This document shows, one piece after another, positions 42,690 to 52,137 of a DNA stretch of 54,797 nucleotides. This DNA is from CAWFPR01 sp963817635 (lineage in GTDB: Bacteria; Acidobacteriota; Vicinamibacteria; Vicinamibacterales; 2-12-FULL-66-21). The translations under genes were made by a program, and so were the position numbers. A model generated the notes under the pieces. It was not told the origin of the DNA. It did no database searches and saw only the letters and a program-made list of their open reading frames with translations. How positions within the stretch are numbered: the first letter of the stretch is position 1; each line of letters begins with the position of its first letter. The stretch is from NCBI GenBank assembly GCA_963817635.1, contig CAWFPR010000030.1, positions 1 through 54,797 on the forward strand, written 5' to 3'.

Positions 42690-43035
42690 TCGCGCGCCTC
42701 AGGACGCGGAACTCTCCGACCGCGACCAACAGCCAGGCGAGCGTCAGGCACGCGAAAATCATGAGCATCGGCGTGAACGCCTCGGCCATGCCGAGTGCGG
42801 CGAGGCTCAGCGACGAATCGTCGCGCGTCGCCGCCAGGCCGCGGAGGATTATCGTCACACCTGACATCAGGCTCGACAGCGCGGCGAAGATGGCCGCGAG
42901 CGACACCGGGCGCATCAGCGTGAGCCACCGCTCCGCCGGACGGATCGCATAGGCGAGTCCGAACGCGAGCGGCACCATGCCGATGCCGAGCATCAGAAGG
43001 GCGAACTGGCTTACCTGCCGCAGGTCGTGCAACAT
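42673..43035 (-). CDS. Small integral membrane protein, unknown function
   Basis: 120 residues from ATG 43035 (MLHDLRQVSQFALLMLGIGM). GGAGG lies 10 nt before this ATG and 4 nt before an in-frame GTG at 43041; either is possible. About three membrane helices: FALLMLGIGMVPLAFGLAYA, a central PVSLAAIFAALSSLMSGVTI and a C-terminal FTPMLMIFACLTLAWLLVAV. No family name is recognised; similar small proteins often sit beside ECF sigma genes. It is divergent from the sigma factor across a palindrome-rich gap. Confidence 0.72.
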   Translation of the reverse strand: MLHDLRQVSQFALLMLGIGMVPLAFGLAYAIRPAERWLTLMRPVSLAAIFAALSSLMSGVTIILRGLAATRDDSSLSLAALGMAEAFTPMLMIFACLTLAWLLVAVGEFRVLRRATTTIP

Positions 43036-43061
43036 GATCACGCAACCTCCTCGTTGTCGCA

Positions 43062-43104
43062 CCCGACATAACGTCGGGGTGCCACGAGCGTGACGCACGT
43101 CACG
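43062..43104. promoter_or_regulatory. Two palindromes in the divergent sigma/membrane-protein gap
   Basis: CCCGAC-N5-GTCGGG (43062-43078) and the near-contiguous CGTGACG-CA-CGTCACG (43089-43104) are both perfect inverted repeats. They lie between divergent genes and could be operators for a dimeric regulator. Regulator unknown. Confidence 0.5.
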
Positions 43105-43131
43105 TTCGTCTGCCTCGCGCGTTATGACCAC

Positions 43132-43716
43132 ATGGATCGGGAAACCGAGCTGGCAATCGTCCAGCGGCTCCGCGGGGGCGATACGGAGGCCTTCGATGCC
43201 GTCCACGCCGCCTTTCACGTGCGGCTGTTCACTTTTCTGGTCCGGCTGACGCGCCGGCGAGACCTGGCCGAGGATCTCGCCGAGGAAACCTGGCTGCGGC
43301 TGGTCTCACACGCGAGGCGGCTCCGCGCAGACACGCGCTTTGCGCCATGGCTGTTCACCGTCGCGCGCAACCTGTATGTGAGTTACTGCCGGGCGCGGGC
43401 CCTCGAGGAGGCCTATGGAGGGCCGCTGGAGTTGTGGCCCGCGCATCCAGCCACCGTCTCTCCGTTCGACGAGACAGCGGCCAGCGAGCTGGAGCGGCGG
43501 ATCGAGCGCGCGCTCGCGCGGATGCCGGCAACCGCACGCGAGGTCCTGCTCCTCGTTGGCGTCGCCGGACTCGAGCCGTCGGAAGCGGCCGTCGTCTGCG
43601 GCGTGACGCCGGAGGCCCTGCGGCAGCGGCTGAGTCGCGCGCGGGCGCAGCTGGCGCGCGCGCTCGAGGAACGGGAACGTCCGGGCTCGGTGGTCGTCGG
43701 GGAGGTCGCCTCGTGA
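43132..43716 (+). CDS. ECF-type RNA polymerase sigma factor
   Basis: 194 residues from ATG 43132 (MDRETELAIVQRLRGGDTEA). Region 2 is FDAVHAAFHVRLFTFLVRLT with RRRDLAEDLAEETWLRLVSH. Region 2.4-type residues are in FAPWLFTVARNLYVSYCRAR. The region 4 helix-turn-helix is in REVLLLVGVAGLEPSEAAVV with VTPEALRQRLSRARAQLARA. The open frame extends to GTG 43090, but that start runs through the palindrome. The stop overlaps the next gene's GTG start, so the small downstream protein is a candidate anti-sigma or regulator. Confidence 0.9.
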   Translation: MDRETELAIVQRLRGGDTEAFDAVHAAFHVRLFTFLVRLTRRRDLAEDLAEETWLRLVSHARRLRADTRFAPWLFTVARNLYVSYCRARALEEAYGGPLELWPAHPATVSPFDETAASELERRIERALARMPATAREVLLLVGVAGLEPSEAAVVCGVTPEALRQRLSRARAQLARALEERERPGSVVVGEVAS

Positions 43717-43988
43717 ACGACCCGCTGCTGCGGCTTCTCGAACGGCTGCCCGACGCGCCTCTGCCCGACGAGGCGCGCACCGAACGGACTCGCGCGCGCT
43801 GCCACGCGGCGCTCGATCGGCAACGGGTTCCAGGCGCGGCCCGTCCATCGCCCGCCGCCGCGCGCCGGGAGGCCTCGCCCGCACCGGGCTTCGTGTATCT
43901 GGCGCAGATCGCCCGCGAGGTGTGGCGGATGTCCCGCCTGTTCCGACAGCCGGCGGACATCGGCCGCGCCGCGAATCCGGCCCCTTGA
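43713..43988 (+). CDS. Small protein coupled to the ECF sigma gene
   Basis: 91 residues, GTG 43713 overlapping the sigma stop (GTGA), with GGAGG upstream. It is Arg/Ala-rich at the start (MNDPLLRLLERLPDAPLPDE) and ends in a short amphipathic stretch (GFVYLAQIAREVWRMSRLF). Position suggests an anti-sigma factor, but no zinc-binding HxxxCxxC motif and no clear membrane helix are present. It may be shortened relative to homologues that carry a helix here. Function by context only. Confidence 0.6.
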   Translation: MNDPLLRLLERLPDAPLPDEARTERTRARCHAALDRQRVPGAARPSPAAARREASPAPGFVYLAQIAREVWRMSRLFRQPADIGRAANPAP

Positions 43989-44002
43989 TCGCGAGGCGCT
44001 GA

Positions 44003-44020
44003 GGCGGTTCGGGAACCGCC
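44003..44020. terminator. Perfect hairpin GGCGGTTC-GG-GAACCGCC
   Basis: An 8-bp perfect inverted repeat lies 15 bp after the small sigma-linked gene's stop and just before the opposite-strand ADOP remnant's stop. It is a bidirectional terminator candidate without a U-tract. Confidence 0.5.
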
Positions 44021-44021
44021 C

Positions 44022-44323
44022 CTACCCGTCGGCGCGCAGCGCGGTCACCGGCCGCACACGAGTCGCGCGCCGCGCCGGCACATACGACGCGAGAAGGGCG
44101 GCCGCGATGAGCGTGAGCGGGGCCGTCGCGAACACGATCGGGTCGAACGCACTGACCTCGTACAGCAGGCCGCTCACGCCTCTGGCGACGGCCCGCCACG
44201 GTAGGTGCGGCCGAATGGCACGTAGACGTGGGGTACAGGAACCTTGTCGAACATGTCGTGCCGCACGCCGGCCACCACACCGACGATCTCCAGGGTCCGG
44301 CCGATCGTCTCTGCGAGGCCGTT
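44022..44323 (-). pseudogene. ADOP permease remnant, C-terminal pieces only
   Basis: Reading from 44323 down, one frame gives NGLAETIGRTLEIVGVVAGV, then RHDMFDKVPVPHVYVPFGR (the end of periplasmic domain 2). A frame change and internal loss follow, and the sequence jumps to VSGLLYEVSAFDPIVFATAP and the ADOP tail YVPARRATRVRPVTALRADG with stop at 44022. The FtsX transmembrane core between these blocks (about 80 residues) and everything upstream are missing. The intact ADOP gene at 44381-46811 lies just upstream in the same direction. Confidence 0.8.
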
Positions 44324-44356
44324 CTTTTTTCCATTTACCTTTTCCCATATTCCATC
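44321..44356. other. AT-rich junction at the broken end of the ADOP remnant
   Basis: About 36 bp dominated by T and C runs (GTTCTTTTTT, then CCATTTACCTTTTCCCATAT) are strikingly AT-rich against roughly two-thirds GC DNA on both sides. They lie exactly where homology to the ADOP remnant begins. Probably a filler or microsatellite-like sequence at a deletion breakpoint. Confidence 0.6.
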
Positions 44357-44380
44357 AGGCCGGCATCCTTCAGCGGCCTG

Positions 44381-46811
44381 CTAATCGCCGCGCAGCGCGA
44401 TGGCCGGGTCGATCCGCGCGGCGCGGATGGCCGGGACGAGCGCCGCCATCACGGCCGCCGCCAGCCATCGTCGCGGCAACCAGGATCAGCGTGACCGGAT
44501 CCCTTCCGGTCACGCCGACGAGTCCACTTTCCAGGAGCCGTCCGGCGACGATCGCGAGACCGACGCCCACGGCAATTCCAGGCGCGGCGTTCCGGAGGCT
44601 CTCGCCAACGACCCGCCGCGCGATGCCGCCAGGTGACGCCCCGAGCGCCAGGCGCACACCGATCTCACGCGTCCGGCTGGCGACGAGCATCGCGAGCACG
44701 CCGTATACGCCAAGCGCGGCCAGCGCCAACGCCGCCCCCGCGAGACTCCCGATGAGGTTCGCGGTGACGCTGCGAGCGATCAGCTGGGTCCCGAGGATGT
44801 CGGCGAGGCTGGCGGGAACTCCGACCGTCGCGCCTGGCTCGACTTCGCGCACGCTGGCGCGCAGGTCGCGGGCGATGGCCCGTGTGTCCGAAGTGGCGGA
44901 GCGGATGAGGAGCGAGAAGTCGGTCTGCGCGAACTGGCGCGTGCTGAGATAGACCGCCGGATCGCTGGGGCGCTCGAGGCCCCGGAACCGCTCGTTCTCC
45001 ACGACCCCCAGGATCTCGAATTCGGCCGGTACGGCAGGACCCCATGTCATCTGCGGGGCCGCGCTCCGCAGACGACGTCCGATGACCGAGCCGCCGTGCG
45101 CGAGGGCGAAGGCCTCGTTGACGACAGCGGCTCCGGGGCCGTCAGGCCCGTTGTCATCGGTGAAGGTCCGGCCCCCCAGCACCTCGACCCCCAACGCGTC
45201 GAAGTAGCTGGGGCTCACGATACGGAGCTGCGCCTGGCCGCGGATCTCGGCGCTGCCGCCTGGATCTTCGCCGGTGAGCCGGAAGGTGTCGGTCCAGTTC
45301 GCCTCGAGCGGATTGTCGTAGGCCAGCGCAACCGCGCGAACGCCCGCGCGGGCTCCGAGGGACCGGCGCAGCCGATCTTCGAACGCGACGATCTTCGCCG
45401 GAGTGCCGAGCGTGGCGGGCAGCCCGATGTTGGCGCTCACGACGCCGTCGATGAGGAATCCCGGGTCTTCCGACTGCACCGACCAGAGCGACTGGACGAG
45501 CAGCGCGGCGGACGCGACGAGGGCAATCGTGACGGACAGCTGCGCGACCACGAGGATCCGGAATACTCCGCCGCGAGCCCGCCCGGCCACGCCGCGCGGT
45601 GCCGGCCCCGATCTGAGCAGGCGGCCGACGGGCCAGGCGGCAATGCCCAGACCCGCGACGATCGTGACGAACGCCGTGAAGAGCGCCACGCGCAAATCGA
45701 GCGCGGCCGGCGTCATGAACGGCAGGCTGGGCGGAAGCTGTCCGGGAATCACCGCCAGCGCGTAGCGCGCCAGAACGATGCCCGCGACTCCGGCCGCCGT
45801 CGCCAGCAGCAGGATTTCGGCGCTGATCTGGCTTGCGAGCCGCCCCGCGCTCGCGCCGAGCGCCGCTCGAACCGACAGCTCTCCGCGGCGCCTCTCGAAC
45901 GCCGAGACCTGCAGCGCCGCGAGATTCGCGCAGGCGACGAGCAGCAGCGCCGCCGCCGCGCCGATGATCGCCAGCAACGGCAGGCGTGCACCGCGAACGA
46001 ACTGATCCCTGATGGGCGTCACGGCGCCGCCGTGCGGATCGGCGGCGTTCGGGGAGGTCATTCGCGTCAGCTCGTCGGTCGCCTGCGCGATCGATACTCC
46101 GCCCGCCAGGCGTGCGACCACGCCGAACACATGGGAGCGGTTGTTGGCGTCGAGTTCCGGCGTGCGGGTGATGGGGACCCAGAACTCACGTGAAGCCGCT
46201 TCGATCGTCACCGACGCCGGATTCACGGGCCAGGCAGGAAAAACGACCGGCGGCATGACGCCGATGACGGTGTACGGCAGCCCGTTGAGCCGGATCGACG
46301 TACCCACGACGTCGGCGCGCCCGCCGAGGCGCTGCTGCCAGAACGCATGAGAGGCCACCAGCACCTGGTGCTGGCCGGGGACTTCGTCGGCTGCCGTGAA
46401 CGTGCGCCCGAGCGCTGGCGCCACGCCGAGCGTGTCGAAGAACGCCGCCGAGACTCGCACGCCTCGCACGGGCGTCATGCCGTCGGCGCCGTCCATCGCA
46501 AACCCGGCCGCGCCAAAGAGCGCAAGAGACGTGAAGGATTGGGACCGGTCACGCCATTCGGCGAAACGCCCGCTCGTCACGCGAAACACGGCGCGGTCTC
46601 CGTCTCGGCCGGACGCCTCCCACGCGAAGACGAGCCGATCGGGATCGTGGAACGGCAGTGGGCGCCAGAGCACGGCCGTGGCGAGCCCATACGCCACCGT
46701 GGTCGCGGCAATCCCGAGCGTCAGCGTCGCAATGACGGCCGTCGAGAAGAGAGGACGGTGCCCCGCGAGCCGAAAGGCCCAGCGGATATCACGAGCGAGC
46801 GTGGCCAGCAT
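44381..46811 (-). CDS. ADOP-type FtsX/MacB permease (frameshift at the 3' end)
   Basis: About 810 residues from ATG 46811 (MLATLARDIRWAFRLAGHRP) with AGGAG well placed; the open frame upstream of this ATG is unsupported. Two MacB_PCD/FtsX units: helix LFSTAVIATLTLGIAATTVA, periplasmic domain 1, FtsX 1 (about 45700-46010; LLAIIGAAAALLLVACANLA), helix RILVVAQLSVTIALVASAAL, periplasmic domain 2, FtsX 2. One extra base near 44462 shifts the last 25 codons; the restored end reads RAARIDPAIALRGD with TAG 44381. Orphan permease without a linked ATPase. Confidence 0.92.
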
Positions 46812-46928
46812 CAGCGCTCCTTTGCAGACTGCAGTCGATCGGAGCCAGGATTCCCCGGTCCTCCTAAGACGAGAGAAGGGCAGCCGAGGTTTACCTGGGA
46901 TCACCGATTGCCAGCTGTCGAACCGGGG

Positions 46929-46934
46929 TAACAT
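46929..46934 (+). promoter_or_regulatory. -10-like box (TAACAT) upstream of the amidohydrolase
   Basis: TAACAT sits in CGGGGTAACATCGC, identical to the context before the tricorn-like gene. Here the first ATG is 44 nt downstream, so the mRNA would carry a leader or the start is misplaced by an indel. Confidence 0.4.
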
Positions 46935-46978
46935 CGCCACGGCCAGGCGCAGGCACCGCGTGACGGCCTTCCGTCGAT

Positions 46979-48303
46979 ATGTTCAGACACCTGGCCTCCG
47001 CGCTCGGCGTGCTCCTCCTCGCCGTCCCCGCGCCGCCGACACGTCTTGTCATCGCGGCCGGTACACTGCTCGACGGCCGCGGCGCCGTCCTGCACGACGC
47101 GCGGGTGGTCGTGGAGGGTTCGCGCATAGTCGCGATCGATCCGGCGGCGGCGCCCGTAGACATCGATCTGGGCGACGCGACCCTGATGCCTGGCTGGATC
47201 GACACGCACGTGCACCTGTCATGGTATGTCGACGCGCGCGGCCGGTCCCGGACCAGCGCTGCCACCGCGCAGGCACTCGCGCAGGAGACGCTGGCAAACG
47301 CCCAGGCGACGCTTGAACGCAGGATTCACGACCGTCCAGTCGCTCGGCGCCCCGATCGACGGTCCCGTGCGTGATGCGATCGCGAGAGGTGACGTCCAGG
47401 GTCCCCGCATCCTGACCTCGCTCATCCAGATCACCGGCACGTCGGGAGACACCCGGCGCGATGCGCGCGCTCGTCCGAAAAGTCAAGGCGGACGGAGGCG
47501 ATGTCGTCAAGCTGTTCGCCACGGCGGGCGCCGGCGGCGACACGCGCCAGACGATGACTGACGCGCAACTCGAGGCGGCCTGCGGCGAGGCAAAGGCCAT
47601 TGGGCTGCGCGCGGTCGTGCATGCGGTCTTCGACGGGGGCGCGCGCGCCGCCGTGCGGGCGGGGTGCACGTCGATCGAGCACGGCACCTACGTGTCTGAC
47701 TCCACGCTGAAGCTGATGGCCGAACGGGGCACCTGGTTCGATCCGAACCTGCTCGTGTGGCACAACTACATCGAGAGGCGTGAGGCGTTCGGGATGACAG
47801 ACGAGGCGCTCGTGGATATTCGTGACGCCATCAGGCGCACCGCCGATGCCATCCGCCGCGCCCGCGCGCGCCAGGTCCGCATCGTCTTCGGCACGGATGC
47901 GGTGGCCGGCGCCCATGGCCGGAACGCGGAAGAGTTCGTCTACCGCGTGCGCGAGGCGGGGGAGAAGCCGGGCGACGTCCTGATGAGCGCGACGTCACTG
48001 GCCGCCGACTCGCTTGGTCTCGGGAGCCGCATCGGCACCATCGCGCCCGGCTACGAGGCCGACCTCGTCGCGACCGACGGCAACCTGCTGGACGACATCA
48101 CCGCCGTTCGTCGCGTCGTCTTCGTCATGAGGGGCGGGGTGACGGCGAGCGGAACCGATAGCGTCGCTTTGCCGCCGCGCCTCGTTTCGGATGCCCAACG
48201 CGAGCGGCCGCGATCGAGCAGCCTCCGAGGTGTCACCGCCCGGCCAGCGCGAATGCGTCGAAGTACTTCTGCAGTCCCGCGGCAGTGGAGTGATACTCGT
48301 TGA
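46979..48303 (+). CDS. Amidohydrolase (imidazolonepropionase/Xaa-Pro-dipeptidase-like), frame changes
   Basis: ATG 46979 gives a signal peptide (MFRHLASALGVLLLAVPAPP), then AGTLLDGRGAVLHDARVVVE and the metal motif HVHLSW (HxH). Frame changes near 47310 and 47455 restore LNAGFTTVQSLGAPIDGPVR and VRKVKADGGDVVKLFATAGA. Further metal-site blocks are VVHAVFDGGARAAVRAGCTS, IEHGTY and the Asp in IVFGTDAVAGAHGR. It ends near GTIAPGYEADLVATDGN and VVFVMRGGVTASG; the last 35 or so codons to 48303 overlap an antisense gene and may be out of frame. Probably an exported hydrolase of cyclic amides or dipeptides; some residues near 47455 seem missing. Confidence 0.85.
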
Positions 48304-48562
48304 CTCCGGCAAAGAAGTCGACGACCACTTCCCGCGCGCGCGCGATCTCGCGCAGCCTCGCCGGAGAGCGCCGATGCCGCGGATCGTCGAGCGTCAAGTC
48401 GAACAGATCCAGCGCGCGATAGAGCGCCGCCTGGGCGACTTCAGGATTGCGCGTCGTCCACGTCGAGGCGCGGCTGATCTCGCTGCCGATGTTGCCGAGC
48501 TGCTGGGCGATCGTCATCGTCCACCACCGATCGGCCAGAGCCCGATGACGCGGGTCCGTCAT
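48233..48562 (-). CDS. Small helical protein paired with DUF5674, unknown function
   Basis: 109 residues from ATG 48562, overlapping the DUF5674 stop as ATGA. It is helical throughout: RHRALADRWWTMTIAQQLGN, IGSEISRASTWTTRNPEVAQ, AALYRALDLFDLTLDDPRHR, and a C-terminal REIARAREVVVDFFAGVNEY. It has no signal peptide or membrane helix. Its compact, charged helical bundle recalls HEPN-like or antitoxin-like proteins, but that is speculation. Intact, unlike the flanking amidohydrolase. Confidence 0.75.
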   Translation of the reverse strand: MTDPRHRALADRWWTMTIAQQLGNIGSEISRASTWTTRNPEVAQAALYRALDLFDLTLDDPRHRRSPARLREIARAREVVVDFFAGVNEYHSTAAGLQKYFDAFALAGR

Positions 48563-48906
48563 CGCCGGACGACCTCGTCGACGAGGGCGCGGATGGCATC
48601 CCGCGTGGCAGGGTCATCGACGCCGCGGGATCGGTTGCCGAACGACGGCCTGAGGTTGATCATCGAGTCGAACTCGAGCCACTCCGGGCCGTCCACGCCA
48701 GGATAGAGATTGATGCCCCAGAGATTCCGCTGCGCCGATCCTTCCGCCAGCAGCTCGGCTTCCTGATCCGCATGCAGGTCAGCGTCGAGCAGCAGCACTC
48801 GCCGCTCGAGATCGACGACGCCCTTGACCATGTCGCCGAACCGCGTCTGTGCCAGGTGCCGGAGATCGTCGATCGACAGCGGGGTGGAGGACGTCACGCG
48901 TCGCAT
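48559..48906 (-). CDS. DUF5674 family protein
   Basis: 115 residues from ATG 48906 (MRRVTSSTPLSIDDLRHLAQ); an in-frame GTG four codons in is the alternative start. Family-like blocks are GDMVKGVVDLERRVLLLDAD, HADQEAELLAEGSAQRNLWG, INLYPGVDGPEWLEFDSMIN and LRPSFGNRSRGVDDPATRDA. The function of the family is not known to me. It forms a tight two-gene unit with the downstream helical protein, transcribed against its neighbours. Confidence 0.83.
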   Translation of the reverse strand: MRRVTSSTPLSIDDLRHLAQTRFGDMVKGVVDLERRVLLLDADLHADQEAELLAEGSAQRNLWGINLYPGVDGPEWLEFDSMINLRPSFGNRSRGVDDPATRDAIRALVDEVVRR

Positions 48907-49059
48907 CTCGGAGCACGACGATACTACACGCCTCGGCCTTTGGGGCGCCTTTCCGACGGCCTTCGCGACAGTTGAGCCCACCATCATGGACAACGTGCCG
49001 CCGCCGAGGTCAGAATCGCGGCGAATAACCGGCCGATGTCGGCGGTCGCACGCCAGCCG

Positions 49060-49275
49060 TGCGAACCGTGAGCACGGGGAGGCGCGCTCGTCTGGCACAA
49101 CGACCTCGAGCGGCCCGACGCGTTCGGATTGACGAGCGAGGCGCCGGCCGACGTCGTCGTCAACGCTACGTGTCTCATGGACGAATCGCTCGGCTCGGCT
49201 CGGGTCGGGCGGGCGCATTGGCCCCATCGCACCGGGGTACGAAGCCGACTTGGTCGCCACCGACAGATTGCCGAC
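49060..49275 (+). pseudogene. Amidohydrolase remnant
   Basis: The translated blocks ALVWHNDLERPDAFGLTSEA and IGPIAPGYEADLVATD (in different frames) match NLLVWHNYIERREAFGMTDE and IGTIAPGYEADLVATD of the amidohydrolase at 46979-48303. About 170 bp of the intervening catalytic region are missing. No start or stop makes sense of it. It lies upstream of the ADOP gene at 49326. Confidence 0.75.
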
Positions 49276-49325
49276 TGTTCCGATTCAGACCTCTTCATGC
49301 TACATTTCGGTCGCCGCGAGCCTCA

Positions 49326-51927
49326 ATGCAATCCATCGGTTTCGCCGGCATTCCACCCGCCCTGCGCCGCCTGGTGAAGGCGCGGATGTCTACGATTGTC
49401 TCGATCGTGACGCTGGCCCTGGCGATCGGCGCGAACAGCGCTGTCTTCACGTTGATCGACCAGCTCCTGCTGAGGCCGCTGCCGGTCAGGGAGCCGGACA
49501 CGCTCGTCCTGGTCAGCGCAAACCCGCTTCCGAAATTCGGCTTTCGCTTCGCCGAGAGCAGCGGCGGCCGCCGGCCGGACGGCACACGCACGTATCTCGT
49601 CAGCTACGAGCTGTTCTCGGCTCTCTCCGATCGGGTGCCGGCCTTCGTCGAGTGTTTTGCGCAGTACACCCTACGGTCCCCCGTATTGGTCGGCGACACG
49701 CCGAGCGAGCTGTGGGGCCAGCTCGTGTCGGGCAACTACTTCGCCGTGCTCGGCATCAAGGCCGCCGCCGGCCGGCTGCTCTCACCCGGCGACGATCGGC
49801 CGGGCGCATCCCCTGTCGCCGTCATCAGCTATGGGTATTGGCAGCGGCAGTTCGGCGCCGACTCCACGGCCGTCGGGCACAGCATCCGCATCGCCGGACA
49901 CCCCGTGACAATCGTGGGCGTAGCCGCGGCCGGCTTCACCGGCCTCGGCGGTCTGGCGGGTTACACCCCTGAGTTCTTCCTTCCGCTCGAACTCTACGAC
50001 CTGCTCAAACATCCGATCAGCCTGCCGCTGAGGAACCCGACCGCCGATCGCCTCGAGATGTTTGCGCGGCTGCGGCCGGGCACGAGCGTCGAGCAGGCGC
50101 AGGTCGCTGGCGAGACGGTTTACCAGCAACTGCTCAGCGACGCTGTCGGGGGACGCTGGAACGAGGTGGAGGAGAGCGACAGGCGCGTGTCGCGCATGGT
50201 GTCGGAGTACTTCGACTCGCGGGGCGAGCCCGACAAGGCGCGGGCAGCACGCGAGAACCGCGCCGCAGGTCGTCATCTGACGGTGTTTCCGGCCGGCTAC
50301 GGCCTCAGCAGCCAGTCGTTCGTGAGCCCGCAACTGCTGCGGGCGCTCCAGATCCTCATGGTGATGGCAGCGCTCCTGCTGCTGATTGCCGTCAGCAACG
50401 TCACCAACCTCATCGTGGCCAGGGGCGCGGCCGCAAGCCGAGAGGTGGCGATTTGTCTCGCGCTCGGCGCCAGCCGCACGCGCCTGCTCGCCGAACGCCT
50501 CGTGGACAACCTGCTCATCGCCGCCGCCGCCGGCGCCGGCAGTCTGCTCGCGGCCAGGTGGCTCGCCGACGTGCTGCTGTTCGTCCTGCCGTTCGGATCG
50601 GAGCAGACTCCCGTGACGACGGCGCCCGACCGAAGGACGATGCTCTTCACTCTCTGCGTGGCGCTCGCCTCTGGCCTCCTTGTCTGGCTGGCCTCGTCGC
50701 TCCAGATCACGTGCCGCTCCACGCTGCCGCTGACTGGCACCGGCCTCGGAGGGGTCTCCACGCGTCCGACGCGGTTCCGCCGGGGTGTGCTCGCGCTGCA
50801 GACCGCGCTGTCGCTGGCGCTGCTCTGCGCGGCCTCGATGTTCGCGCACAGCCTGTTGAATCTGACCAGCGTCGATGCCGGCTTCGAGGTCGCGGGCCTG
50901 ACGACGTTCCGGCTGCAAGGTTCTGGCACGACGGCCTTGCAGCGGATGGAGCCCCTCGTGCGCGACATCACGGCCGCGCTGGCGGGAACCGTGGACGTGC
51001 AGTCGGTCGCCGCAACCAGCGAGCTGCCGCTCATGAGCGGAGGGAGCACGTGGGTCGTGGGGGGCGACGTGCCCGTCAACGCCGAGAAGGCAATATCTGC
51101 CGGCGCCGTCTCAATCACGCCAGGCTACTTCCGAACGGTCGGGTTGCCGGTCGTGCGCGGGCGCGAGTTCACGGAGCTGGACACTGCCGGCACCGAAGGC
51201 GTTGCCCTGGTCAACGAGTCGCTGGCCCGCGCGCTCTTTGGCGAACGGAATCCCATCGGCGAACGAGTCGGGCTGCAGTATGTAGCGCTCGACAGGACTG
51301 TCGTCGGGGTCGTGCGGGACGCGAAGGAGAGCCTGCGCCGGCCGCCCCAGCCGGCAATGTACGTTCCGCTGGCTCAACAACCGATGAGCTCGATGACGAT
51401 CGTCTTACGAACCAGGAGCGGCCGTCCCCTCGACGTGGCCACCGTGCGCTCGGCGGCGCGGCACATCGAATCGACGGCGGTCGTGAATGAGCTGGCCACG
51501 ATGCAGCAGTTGATTGATGACACGTTCTCACGGGATCGAGGTACTGGCCCTGCTGTCGTCCGCCTTCGCCGGCCTCGCCGCGCTCCTGTGCGGCCTTGGC
51601 TTGTTCGGAATGATGAACTTGCATGTGGCGACCAGGCAGCGCGAGCTTGGAATACGGCTGGCGCTCGGCGCCGAGCGGCGTTCGATCCAGTGGAACGTGG
51701 TACGTGAAGCGGTGTTCGTCATCCTGGCCGGGGCGCCAGTCGGACTGGCCGCATACCTCGTGTCGAGCCGCGTGGTCGGATTGTTTCTGTTCGATCTGTC
51801 GCCGACGGACGTGCCGACGGTCGCGGCCGCCGCATGCATGCTGCTGATGGTGGCGCTCGCCGCGAGCTTCATCCCCGCAAGGCGCGCGACCCACCTGGAT
51901 CCCGCGGTCATTCTCAGGCGGGAATAG
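49326..51927 (+). CDS. ADOP-type FtsX/MacB permease (one frameshift)
   Basis: About 867 residues from ATG 49326 (MQSIGFAGIPPALRRLVKAR). A first helix (TIVSIVTLALAIGANSAVFT) is followed by periplasmic domain 1, FtsX 1 (about 50340-50700; LMVMAALLLLIAVSNVTNLI) and a linker helix (LALQTALSLALLCAASMFAH). Periplasmic domain 2 follows, then FtsX 2 (about 51540-51900; FGMMNLHVATRQRELGIRLA). The frame changes near 51535. The tail SFIPARRATHLDPAVILRRE is typical. There is no ATPase nearby. An ADOP remnant and another ADOP gene follow on the same strand. Confidence 0.91.
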
Positions 51928-52137
51928 ACGAGAGACGCCTGGTGCCCGACGCGGGCCGCACGCGAGACGAGATTCTGCGCGACCACTCACGCCCGTACTG
52001 CGGCCGAACGGGAAGCGCTCCGCCGCCGAACGCGTCCCTGGCCGGGCGAACTTCTCGTCTGAACCCGGCTCCGATTCACGCTCCGAAACACGACAAGAAA
52101 CCGCGCAAGAACCGAACAGACACTCGTCGTCGATTCG

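Noticed and set aside
43713..43988. Calling the small sigma-linked gene a zinc anti-sigma factor
   Set aside because: No HxxxCxxC motif and no clear membrane helix; only position supports it.
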